A stretch of 13,038 bases of DNA, taken from positions 1 to 13,038 of the forward strand of contig JBLHUT010000071.1 of the NCBI GenBank assembly GCA_047629975.1. Reading direction: 5' to 3'. Position numbers and translations under genes: made by a program. Under the pieces are notes generated by a model, which saw only the letters and a program-made list of their open reading frames with translations, ran no database searches and was not told the DNA's origin. Position 1 is the stretch's first letter. Each line of letters opens with the position of its first letter. Origin of the DNA: JBLHUT01 sp047629975 (GTDB lineage Bacteria > Pseudomonadota > Alphaproteobacteria > Rhodobacterales > Rhodobacteraceae). Positions 1-6,940 of this stretch are shown one piece after another.

Positions 1-1490
1 GCAAGGAGATTTGTCTGAAAAGCGATCTCGTCAATAACCGCCGTGATCTTTTTGATCTTCTCGGAGGAATTGGCAATCTGTGTCATGACTTCGACGGTTG
101 AACTGACCACATCGCGCCCGGTGTCTGCTTTGTCCCGTGCGCCGTTGACGGCCTCGTGGGCGCGCGCAGCCCCTTCTGCCGAGGCTTTGATCGACACAGT
201 CAACTGGTTCACCGCAGCAGACGTTTCCTCCAAAGTGGCCGCGGCACGTTCTGTCCGGTTGGACAGATCAGCCGCTGCAGACTTTATCTCGGAGGTGGAG
301 CTGTGGATGGAATCGCCACTGGCACTGATCTGTGTGATGATCTTTGACAAATTACCGATTGCCACATTAAAATCATCGCACAACGCCATGTAGTTTTGTG
401 GAAAAGTCTGCGTAATCAGCGCATCCAGATTGCCGTTTGAAAGCTTTCGCAGACCCGCGGCCAAGGCCGACATGACGGCATCCTGTTCTGTCGCACGCGC
501 CTTGTTCTCCTGCTCGGCGGCCCGCTGCACGGCATCCCGCTGCGCTTGGGCGGCGGCGTCTTGCTCGGCTCTGAGGGCGTCTTGCGCAGACTGGCGCGTG
601 TGCTCGGCCTCACGCTGCTGCGCACGTTCCACCTCTGCGGCCCGGCGGTTTTGTTCATCGGAAATTGCGCGTTGCACCTCGTCTTGCTGCATCTGTGCCT
701 TTTCAGCCAGCGCGTCGCGCATGACCACAAGGGCGCGGCCAAGACGTCCGACCTCTGCGGCGGCGCGGCGCGGCGCAACCACAGGCGACAGATCACCCGA
801 CACAAGCCGTTCTGTCGCCAGACACACAGCCCTGAGCGGTCGTACAACACCAAGGCCGAGCATCACACCACCGAGTAAAAGAACAATCAAAGCGGCAAGG
901 CTGCTCGTCCAGATCAAGCGTTGCGCAACATTCGCCTGTGCAAGCGTACCGCGAGCAACCTCCTCCGCTTCACTTAGCGTTGCCGTATCCAAAGCAACGG
1001 CCAGACCGGCGATCTCGACCCCCTGGTTCACGATCTGCTGCGCCACAGCAATGGCATCGCCCTGCGCTGCAACGCTCCCTGACCACTGCTGGTTTCGATG
1101 TGAAACAAAACCGGCAAGCGCACTTTCAAACGCAGAAAGCTGCGGCAACATCGCTTCGTTTGCCGCGCCACTAAAGTTTGCGGACAAGGTTCTGATTTCT
1201 GACAGACGGGCCAGAAGTTTCGTTTGGGCCGCAGCAAGACCGTCAGGCCCCTCCGACAGGACAGCCCCGCTCACATCTGCCGTCAAATCTGTCGTAGCAG
1301 CCACCAAGGCCCGACTCTGGCTCAACTGCGAAACCTGCGCACGCTCAAAGGTCGACAGGTTGCCCGCGACTTGGCCGAACATCGTATAGCTGGTGATCAA
1401 GCCAAATCCGGCAACACCCCCCAGCATGACAAGTACAATCGCAAGCTGTGCAGCAACACTTCCAATGGTTGCCTTTATTTTATTCAGCAT
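1..1490 (-). CDS. Methyl-accepting chemotaxis protein (partial, C-terminus outside window)
   Basis: Inner-membrane chemoreceptor that would pass ligand signals to CheA/CheW. The start is an ATG at 1490-1488 preceded by an AGGTGA ribosome site a few bases upstream, and the frame stays open to the left edge (496 complete codons). Visible parts: first membrane segment about residues 12-33, a periplasmic region of about 155 residues, second membrane segment about 193-215, then a HAMP domain starting at RPLR (217-220). Next comes a long Ala/Gln/Glu/Arg-rich coiled coil (about 260-345) and a second HAMP-like stretch (LRKLSNGNLDALI). The methylation/signalling helix follows and reaches the hairpin motif IDEIAFQTNLL at the window edge, which is diagnostic of the family. 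The rest of the signalling hairpin and the second methylation helix are missing only because the window ends. The ligand cannot be told. It is separated by 366 bases from the neighbouring cluster and is probably an independent gene. Confidence 0.95.
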   Translation of the reverse strand, partial: MLNKIKATIGSVAAQLAIVLVMLGGVAGFGLITSYTMFGQVAGNLSTFERAQVSQLSQSRALVAATTDLTADVSGAVLSEGPDGLAAAQTKLLARLSEIRTLSANFSGAANEAMLPQLSAFESALAGFVSHRNQQWSGSVAAQGDAIAVAQQIVNQGVEIAGLAVALDTATLSEAEEVARGTLAQANVAQRLIWTSSLAALIVLLLGGVMLGLGVVRPLRAVCLATERLVSGDLSPVVAPRRAAAEVGRLGRALVVMRDALAEKAQMQQDEVQRAISDEQNRRAAEVERAQQREAEHTRQSAQDALRAEQDAAAQAQRDAVQRAAEQENKARATEQDAVMSALAAGLRKLSNGNLDALITQTFPQNYMALCDDFNVAIGNLSKIITQISASGDSIHSSTSEIKSAAADLSNRTERAAATLEETSAAVNQLTVSIKASAEGAARAHEAVNGARDKADTGRDVVSSTVEVMTQIANSSEKIKKITAVIDEIAFQTNLL

Positions 1491-1856
1491 TTTTCACCTG
1501 TGGAATTTTTTAAACGACGTCTGTTGGGGGCCGCAGGGATCGTTTCCGACTTCACATGCACCGATGCCATGACAATTAACCGAGTAGATTTCATCAAGTG
1601 GTACTCCAACAAAAGGCCATTGCGACTACATCAAGGAAATTCGTTAAATCCTGCTTAGGGGCCAAAAACTGCGGGCGCAAAATTGGATTGCATTTTATCT
1701 ATCCCGCCTGCGCACCTGACAGGGCGTCGCGCATTTCAAGGCCCTTGGACAATCGCCTGCAAGTTCGTGATTTGCATGATCCACAACACATCGATCTTCA
1801 GCTTGCCGCGGCGACCGCCCACAAACCGGATTTTTTCAATTCGCTCGTGAAATCGC
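1491..1856. other. Intergenic region without a supported gene
   Basis: This 366-base stretch lies between the halogenase stop and the chemoreceptor start, both on the minus strand, and should hold the chemoreceptor promoter. Apart from the ribosome site at its left end I see no convincing -35/-10 pair. No GC stem followed by a T-run marks the end of the halogenase transcript. It is visibly more AT-rich in its left half than the genes. A minus-strand frame runs from inside the halogenase 3' end to 1736 and looks protein-like (see findings), but it has no credible start of its own. The plus-strand frame at 1598-1864 has no recognisable content. Confidence 0.6.
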
Positions 1857-3359
1857 CTAATTGAGCTTGCCGACAAGACTTTGAAGCAACGCACCGTGAC
1901 GAGGCAGGTCCCGGGCAATCCGTTTCGCGTGTGCGACGGAGGCGGCCATCTGCGGTGCGGGCCTGTTCCCCGATACCAAACCGGCCGGCCCCCATCCCGA
2001 CCCCATCAGAACAAACTCGTAATTCACATGTCCGAACGGTGGGAAGCGGTGCGAAAAGTCGGCAAAGCTTGGCGGGCGCAATTGCCATAGCTCCAACAGA
2101 TGGGCCAAACGCTCGGTGTGGCGGGCCGGATCGGTCGCATCTTGCCAAAACGGTGTATCGCGCCGTGCGGCCACGGCATAATGCGCGACGATGAAATCAA
2201 GGATCTCGTCATGCACTTCACCCACCAGCTGGTTGTGGCGGCGTGCCAGTGCAGAATTGGTCGCCGCCGTCACATCAGGCGGAAACATCTGCGCAAGAAC
2301 CCGCGCGGCATAATCTGCCAGATACAGGCCCGTCGATTCAAGCGGTTCAAGAAACCCCGCAGACAACCCGATTGCAACAACATTGCCAGACCAGGGTTCC
2401 GCCAGACGCCCGACGTGGAATTTGATATGTCGCATGTCGTATTCGGCACGCCTGCCCCCCTCGTCTGCGCACAGCTCTTCTTCGGCGGCCTGCGCAGAGA
2501 TATGTGCAGAGGAATAGACATAACCACGGCCCCGACGCGACCGCAGCCCGATATCCCAACACCACCCCGCCGACAGCGCGCGCGCGCGGGTGAACGGTTG
2601 GGGGGCAAAAGGCTTGGCCGCATCCATTGGCACACGGAACGTGACCGCACGGTCACACAACAAATGACCGGATTGGTCGATCCACCCCGCACCCGTCACA
2701 CCAGACGACAAAACCGCCCGAAAGCCCGTACAATCAACATAAAGATCAGCCTGCAAACGCCTGCCATCATTCAAAACAACCGTGTGGACATGATCGGCCC
2801 CATCCCGAAGCACCTCTGCCACCCGCCCTTCGATATGGCGCACCCCCCTGGACACGCAATGCTGTGCCAGAGTATCGGCAAACATCTCTGCATCCATATG
2901 ATAGGCATAGGGGATATCTCCGCCAAAATCAGCCGCATCAGCAGTGCGCGGGCCCAAACCCTGACGGATAAGATGAGGTTGCACACTGACCAGATCGGCA
3001 AAAGGTGTGTCACGATCCGACATCAGCCATTCGGCAACAGCACCGCTCCAACGGGGGCCGAGATGCCGCTGGAACGGATGAAAATACGAACTTCCCGGCG
3101 CGGACCAATCGTCAAAGCGGATGCCATGCTTGAATGTGCCATCGCAGGCGCGCAAAAATTCCGCCTCGGACAGACCAAAGCGGTGGAGCATATCACGCAT
3201 TGTCGGAATTGTCGCTTCTCCGACGCCGATACGCGGCGTTTCGGGATCTTCGAGAAGCGTGAGAGTGACAGGGCCACGGCCCTGACCATTTAGAGACGCC
3301 TGAAGGTTGGCGGCGGTTATCCATCCAGCGGAACCGCCACCAACAATCAAAACACGCAT
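1857..3359 (-). CDS. Flavin-dependent tryptophan-halogenase family protein
   Basis: Predicted to use FADH2, oxygen and halide to halogenate an electron-rich (indole or phenol type) group; the substrate is unknown. At 500 residues it has the usual length of the family. Visible signs: FAD-binding GGGSAGW at 7-13, the conserved GVGEATIP at 45-52, and the lysine expected to carry the hypohalous acid in GTFKHGIRF (K77). The YVDCTGFRA segment is at 207-215, and FLEPLESTGL (336-345) supplies the expected catalytic glutamate (E341). The family motif WxWxIP appears as WCWDIG (266-271), so the last proline is replaced by glycine. The start ATG at 3359 lies 42 bases after the SapC stop, with purine-rich AGGGG and AGGCGA upstream. 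A partner flavin reductase is not encoded in the window. SapC and halogenase genes occur side by side in many proteobacterial genomes, which supports a shared role. Free tryptophan as substrate is not implied by the family name. Confidence 0.92.
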   Translation of the reverse strand: MRVLIVGGGSAGWITAANLQASLNGQGRGPVTLTLLEDPETPRIGVGEATIPTMRDMLHRFGLSEAEFLRACDGTFKHGIRFDDWSAPGSSYFHPFQRHLGPRWSGAVAEWLMSDRDTPFADLVSVQPHLIRQGLGPRTADAADFGGDIPYAYHMDAEMFADTLAQHCVSRGVRHIEGRVAEVLRDGADHVHTVVLNDGRRLQADLYVDCTGFRAVLSSGVTGAGWIDQSGHLLCDRAVTFRVPMDAAKPFAPQPFTRARALSAGWCWDIGLRSRRGRGYVYSSAHISAQAAEEELCADEGGRRAEYDMRHIKFHVGRLAEPWSGNVVAIGLSAGFLEPLESTGLYLADYAARVLAQMFPPDVTAATNSALARRHNQLVGEVHDEILDFIVAHYAVAARRDTPFWQDATDPARHTERLAHLLELWQLRPPSFADFSHRFPPFGHVNYEFVLMGSGWGPAGLVSGNRPAPQMAASVAHAKRIARDLPRHGALLQSLVGKLN

Positions 3360-3401
3360 TTCGCCTAATCCCCTGAACGATACGGATGATCAGGCATTGT
3401 T

Positions 3402-4172
3402 TTAACCTACTTCTTCGACCTCGGGGGCCGCTGCGGCAGCAGCCGCATTCGCAGCCCCAGCAATACGTCGTGCCATAGGCGTCAAATTGGCCAACGAGTG
3501 CAGATGCGCATAGCACAATTCCAACTCGTCGGTCCGCGCCATTTCCGCAAGAACATCAGCCGGAAGCGCCTTCAGCTTTTCCCGGTCGATTGTATAGAAA
3601 CCGGCCAGCGAGGCGGATTCACCCCCCGGAAGGTTGAACTGCGCCTGCGCCGCTTGCAACAAGTCATGTTCCTTCAAGCGACGGCAGAACAGCGTCGTAC
3701 GATTGAAAAGCGACTGGTACTCGCGCACAAAGCTGAGCATGGTTTCCAGAAACTGGGTCCGCTCGCCATCGGCGTCGAACATCCGCTCGCCGCGACCATC
3801 CTTGTTGAAGCCGTCGAACTCTTCGTCGATGCACAACGTGAAGGTCTCGCCGTTTTCGGACTGCGAAAAGACAAACGGATACCGGCGCAGGAACGCAGGA
3901 ACATACGTGCCTGTCCACTTGCCATCAGCATCGACGTGATTGTTCTCACCGTCACGCATCCCGAGGATAACACTCGGGAAAACGGCATCATCATTTCCGG
4001 CAAAAATGATGGTATAGTCAGCCGCACAGGCAAGGAATTCTGCGGCCAGCAGTGGCACAGAGTTGACCCCTTTGGCAAAACTGTAACTTTTCCCCATCTG
4101 GACCGACCAGTCGCGATGACGCTCCGATGAAATCGGAACCGCGCGTTCATAGATCATAAGCTGCTTTGCCAT
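3402..4172 (-). CDS. SapC family protein
   Basis: A soluble-looking 256-residue protein of the SapC family. The family is named after an S-layer-linked gene and its biochemical role is not established. Family hallmarks seen: a hydrophobic N-terminal segment with NSVPLLAAEFLACAADYTII (37-56), GTYVPAFLRRYPFVF (88-102) and FTLCIDEEFDGFN (111-123). A helical C-terminal half includes GFYTIDREKLKALP (191-204) and CYAHLHSLANL (220-230). There is no signal peptide or convincing membrane helix. The last 20 or so residues form an odd tail: an alanine run (243-249), then PEVEEVG. The start ATG at 4172 follows a GGGAAG about 8 bases upstream, a modest ribosome site. It directly precedes the halogenase and lies 116 bases after the radical SAM gene, with its own promoter-like sequence. 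It could be a partner or carrier for the halogenase; that is inference. Confidence 0.92.
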   Translation of the reverse strand: MAKQLMIYERAVPISSERHRDWSVQMGKSYSFAKGVNSVPLLAAEFLACAADYTIIFAGNDDAVFPSVILGMRDGENNHVDADGKWTGTYVPAFLRRYPFVFSQSENGETFTLCIDEEFDGFNKDGRGERMFDADGERTQFLETMLSFVREYQSLFNRTTLFCRRLKEHDLLQAAQAQFNLPGGESASLAGFYTIDREKLKALPADVLAEMARTDELELCYAHLHSLANLTPMARRIAGAANAAAAAAAPEVEEVG

Positions 4173-4199
4173 TTTTTAAACTTCCCAATTGCTTGTTAC

Positions 4200-4215
4200 C
4201 GCACGGCTTTGTGCG
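4200..4215 (-). promoter_or_regulatory. Small hairpin in the SapC leader
   Basis: CGCAC and GTGCG form a perfect 5-bp inverted repeat with a 6-base loop. If transcription starts just downstream of the proposed -10, this hairpin sits at the very 5' end of the SapC message, where it could protect the RNA. It is not followed by a T-run, so it is not a standard terminator of the radical SAM operon. It may also be chance. Confidence 0.3.
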
Positions 4216-4219
4216 ATCA

Positions 4220-4245
4220 TTTATATCCGCTGACAATACTGTCAA
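4220..4245 (-). promoter_or_regulatory. Putative sigma-70-type promoter for SapC and halogenase
   Basis: On the minus strand a perfect -35 hexamer TTGACA (4245-4240) is followed by TATAAA at 4225-4220 (14-base spacer) or TAAATG at 4223-4218 (16-base spacer). The -35 is strong, but the spacing to the best -10 is short, so the exact -10 is uncertain. It lies 48 to 73 bases upstream of the SapC start, the right place to make SapC and the halogenase a separately controlled unit. Confidence 0.4.
4231..4244. promoter_or_regulatory. Palindrome overlapping the -35, possible operator
   Basis: TGACA-ATAC-TGTCA is a perfect inverted repeat with 5-base arms and a 4-base centre, and it covers the proposed -35 of the SapC promoter. 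A dimeric repressor or activator bound here would control the SapC/halogenase unit. No regulator gene is in the window, so the binding protein cannot be named. Confidence 0.35.
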
Positions 4246-4288
4246 AACTCCAATAGTTCCAACCGAATACTTTACGGAATGCTGAAAA

Positions 4289-5311
4289 TTATTTCAATTC
4301 AGGAAGCGGCGCCAACAGCGTCTCTTCCCATCCGAACCGCTTGATATATGCGGTATTGAGGCCCAGACACTCTGTCGAGGCGCAGGTATCGCGGTGGCGG
4401 CATTGATGAAACCCGTTGCGGTCGAACTCTGTCCAGAATTCGGGATCGATCACCAAAAGCGGCTGTGAATTCACCAAAGCGTCTCCCAGTTCCCCAAGCA
4501 GACATTCGGGAAAATTCTTGACCTCCACGAACCTCCCCAAGGCCCGCGACCGCAAAATCGCTTGTCTGAGATAGGGCAGGATCGCCTCGTGCGACACGCA
4601 CAACTGCTTGATATCGGATTCAGCCATCGGCCAATAGGTCCAGAACTCCATCTGGACCAACTGCTTGAGGTGGCCCAGCGCGTCCACCAACTCCGGCAAT
4701 TCGCGGTAACTCAACTCTGTAACAACGGTGTTGGTAAGCAACCGGACATGATCATAGCTGTCCAGATGTGCCATCCCCGCCATCATCTTGTCCCACGCCC
4801 CCGGTACGGCAGTGATGCGATCATGGCTTTCGCGGGTCGCCCCTGCCACCGAGACAAAATATTCGTCCACTCCCGCATCGACCAGCCGGTCGGCATAATC
4901 CTTGCGCGCCAGATGCACGCCGTGGGTCTGTATCCGCACGTGGGCAAAACCGGCCGCACGCGCACGTCGCGCAAGATCGGGAAGGTCGCGGCGCAGCGTT
5001 ATCTCGGACCCCGTCAACACAAGCCCTTCCCAGCGGCCATGGTCGCTTTGCTCGTTCAGCACCTTCTGGAAGGCCGCGTCAGAGGTCGGCTTCAACCGGT
5101 CCATTGTGCCCTCGATCATGCAGTGGACACAGGCCAGATTGCACCGGAATTCCATCGTGACCGACACGTATTTCTCGTGGTCGCGCATCGACAGGCGGGG
5201 GCGCTGCGCCAAAAGATCGACCGGTGTCGTGACCCCGCCCCGCGCCCCGTCGTGATCAAGCGCACGCAGTGCGGCGCCAACGTGGTCAGGTAGAGGATCA
5301 GAAGAGGCCAT
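4289..5311 (-). CDS. Radical SAM protein with C-terminal auxiliary cysteine set
   Basis: Predicted radical S-adenosylmethionine enzyme, 340 residues. The CNLACVHC motif (C57, C61, C64) would bind the [4Fe-4S] cluster that cleaves SAM. LTGSEITLRRDL (99-110) sits where the family usually has GGEP. VRIQTHGVHL (125-134) and the DEYFVSVAGATRESHD stretch (149-164) complete a typical partial TIM barrel. The C-terminal third carries C270 (in NFPEC) and C304, C310 and C315, ending in CLGLNTAY. This spacing can ligate one further Fe-S cluster, as in peptide-modifying (SPASM/twitch-like) enzymes, but it is not the canonical SPASM pattern. The ATG at 5311 lies inside the end of the preceding gene (14-base overlap), so the two are translationally coupled. 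Together with the PqqD-like protein in the same operon, peptide or protein modification is the best guess. The substrate is unknown. Confidence 0.9.
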   Translation of the reverse strand: MASSDPLPDHVGAALRALDHDGARGGVTTPVDLLAQRPRLSMRDHEKYVSVTMEFRCNLACVHCMIEGTMDRLKPTSDAAFQKVLNEQSDHGRWEGLVLTGSEITLRRDLPDLARRARAAGFAHVRIQTHGVHLARKDYADRLVDAGVDEYFVSVAGATRESHDRITAVPGAWDKMMAGMAHLDSYDHVRLLTNTVVTELSYRELPELVDALGHLKQLVQMEFWTYWPMAESDIKQLCVSHEAILPYLRQAILRSRALGRFVEVKNFPECLLGELGDALVNSQPLLVIDPEFWTEFDRNGFHQCRHRDTCASTECLGLNTAYIKRFGWEETLLAPLPELK

Positions 5312-6176
5312 AGTAACTGCCTTTCAAAGTACGTATTCCACCCTGCAAATCAGGAAGATAATCGTACCCTACATCAAAAAGATGGTGCGCGAAACGATCG
5401 CGGTGCGTGCGTGCAAACTCTGTCAACGGAGCGGGAAAGTCGAGCCTTTGCAGAAAATAGATCAGCGGGTCCACGCCAATGCGGGAAAAATACAGCCCGT
5501 CATTGTGGCGTTTGTTCGCCACGACAATCGTTTGCGCCGACGCCATCCGGGGCCACAGGATATCGGGCAAATGCAATCGCGACACCGGAATGTGCGCATT
5601 CGAGGCAATTTTGTCTGCAATCTCGGCGGCATGCGGCACGGCGTCGAAAAAGAAATAGAAGTTGCGCATCTCGATGCCTGCCCGGCTGACGCCGTAGCAG
5701 ATCCCCGAGGACACATCACTGCCCGGATTGCCGATATAGATATCGACCTGATCAATCGGATCCCCCATCAGATGCCGTTTCTCGATCTCGACCGAAAACA
5801 TGAAATAGGGTCTGTCATCCGCAACAGGGGCGGTCACATTCAACAGACCTTCCGTTGCCTTGCGAAAACCGGCCATGCCGAATGTCCGCTCCAGACGCGC
5901 GTAATCATAGAAATAAAGCTCCCATGACAAAACTCCGTTGCGGCTCTTGATCCCCCAAACGGTTTTGAACGGACCCAGCGCACGGCGCAGCGCCGCACAA
6001 ATCTGCATCATTGGCGTGAAGATACCGGCAAATTCAAACGAATGCGCCAACATCGCCTCTGATCTCAGCGCGCCACCCAAAGGCGGCACAGGGCGCTCAT
6101 AGGGCCACAGACAATAGTCAAGCGCCGCATCTCCGGCGCGGGTCTGCCACACGGTGTCCTCCACCCGAAAAGCCAT
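5298..6176 (-). CDS. Protein of unknown function, possible beta-barrel (ABBA-like) enzyme
   Basis: Not recognised. A 292-residue protein without signal peptide or membrane helices. Its pattern alternates helix, strand, strand, helix: helix about 50-68, strands in KTVWGIKSRN and LSWELYFYDY (71-92), then helix 93-112. Strands follow near YFMFSVEIE (124-132), QVDIYIG (143-149) and GIEMRNFYFFFDA (167-179), then a helix 181-191. Further strands are TIVVANKR and DGLYFSRIG (216-234), then long helices, and a last strand in TLKGSYYGLF. This repeated order resembles ABBA prenyltransferase folds, but I see no firm motif, so it is only a hint. I chose the ATG at 6176 (TGATG, 1-base overlap with the preceding stop) because a GGGG ribosome site sits 7 bases upstream. 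A GTG one codon earlier is also possible. It is coupled to the radical SAM gene downstream, so the two probably act on the same substrate. Confidence 0.8.
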   Translation of the reverse strand: MAFRVEDTVWQTRAGDAALDYCLWPYERPVPPLGGALRSEAMLAHSFEFAGIFTPMMQICAALRRALGPFKTVWGIKSRNGVLSWELYFYDYARLERTFGMAGFRKATEGLLNVTAPVADDRPYFMFSVEIEKRHLMGDPIDQVDIYIGNPGSDVSSGICYGVSRAGIEMRNFYFFFDAVPHAAEIADKIASNAHIPVSRLHLPDILWPRMASAQTIVVANKRHNDGLYFSRIGVDPLIYFLQRLDFPAPLTEFARTHRDRFAHHLFDVGYDYLPDLQGGIRTLKGSYYGLF

Positions 6177-6940
6177 CACAATACCCCGTTCAAAGCATGG
6201 GCTCCGAAATACAGCGTCGCAAACCCGCGACCGTTGCGGGCAATCCCCGCGGCCACATGCCCAAGCCGCGCACCGGCATGACGGGCCACAAAATCCTGTG
6301 CTTGTTCCGAGCGCCCCAGAAGTTGCACCAGATCCGCCGCCCGGTCACCCACGCACATTTCCTGATCCACCAGATTGATGTCCAAAGACCGCCGCGGCGT
6401 GCCCGGCTCGATCACCTCGAGCAGACGCGGAAGGTCCGGCGTTGCCCCAAAGCGCTGCATCACATCGTGCAAGACCGCATCCCCCGACAAAACGTCCCCG
6501 ATCAAACTGTTGCGCGCGGCAAGCGGCAGATCAAATCGCGACATATACCTGCTCACGCCCCACGCATCGGTGCCGCGCCATTTAATCGCCAAAAAGATCA
6601 GATCCGGCGTGACACCGGCCATCGAGGAAAACTCCAGATAACTCTTCAACACCACGCCTTGCGCGTCCTGTTCGTATCCGAAATGCACCGCCTGCGCGCG
6701 GCTTTGTACCGCGTCAAGCACCTGTATCGCAGGCTCGGGCGCCCCCAGACTTGTCCACATCTCCCGCAAGGTCCGCGACGGGCCTGGCCCAAGAGCGTGG
6801 CGGGCAAAACTCGTCAGAAAGCGGTCGTCGAACAACGTCCCGTCAATGGATTTCACAGACCACTCGCGCATCAAAGGCCGCTCTACGCGCTCAAGCATCC
6901 GGTACAACGCCGTCTTGGACGCCTCCCCGTGCAAGGTCAT
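6176..6940 (-). CDS. Protein of unknown function in peptide-modification operon
   Basis: Not recognised. A 254-residue, apparently cytoplasmic protein. Strand-rich segments stand out: AVHFGYEQ and GVVLKSYLEF (84-104), LIFLAIKWRG and WGVSRYMSRF (114-136), and RRSLDINLVDQEMCVGD (183-199). The end is GHVAAGIARNGRGFATLYFG (227-246). Helices lie between them. The strand pair at 84-104 is laid out like the strand pair at 71-92 of the next protein, and both end in a Thr/Tyr/Gly-rich strand, so the two may be distant relatives or a heteromeric pair; this is by eye only. The start ATG overlaps the SecA-like stop as ATGA, and its own stop overlaps the next gene, so expression is tightly coupled. A role in modification or substrate delivery is inferred only from the neighbours. 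Confidence 0.8.
   Translation of the reverse strand: MTLHGEASKTALYRMLERVERPLMREWSVKSIDGTLFDDRFLTSFARHALGPGPSRTLREMWTSLGAPEPAIQVLDAVQSRAQAVHFGYEQDAQGVVLKSYLEFSSMAGVTPDLIFLAIKWRGTDAWGVSRYMSRFDLPLAARNSLIGDVLSGDAVLHDVMQRFGATPDLPRLLEVIEPGTPRRSLDINLVDQEMCVGDRAADLVQLLGRSEQAQDFVARHAGARLGHVAAGIARNGRGFATLYFGAHALNGVL

Noticed and set aside
430..1389. Plus-strand open frame (319 codons) rich in Ser, Ala, Arg and Cys
   Set aside because: It is antisense to the chemoreceptor. The composition mirrors the Ala/Gln/Glu coiled coil on the other strand.
1488..1594. Minus-strand small frame beginning MKSTRLIVMASV and overlapping the chemoreceptor start
   Set aside because: It has no ribosome site and no similarity I can name, and it depends on one chance ATG. 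It is more likely untranslated leader.
2100..3293. Long plus-strand open frame (397 codons)
   Set aside because: It lies antisense to the halogenase, whose motifs are clear. Its translation is Arg/His/Pro-rich with no domain, as expected of a shadow frame in GC-rich DNA.
3360..3401. Ten-codon frame MPDHPYRSGD and a CCTGA/TCAGG inverted repeat between SapC and the halogenase
   Set aside because: Both are very short and the repeat has a 13-base loop. Neither rises above chance in a 42-base gap.
4289..5311. Radical SAM gene as PqqE or a mycofactocin maturase
   Set aside because: There is no PqqA-like precursor, no other pqq or mft gene, and the C-terminal cysteine spacing is not the standard SPASM pattern.
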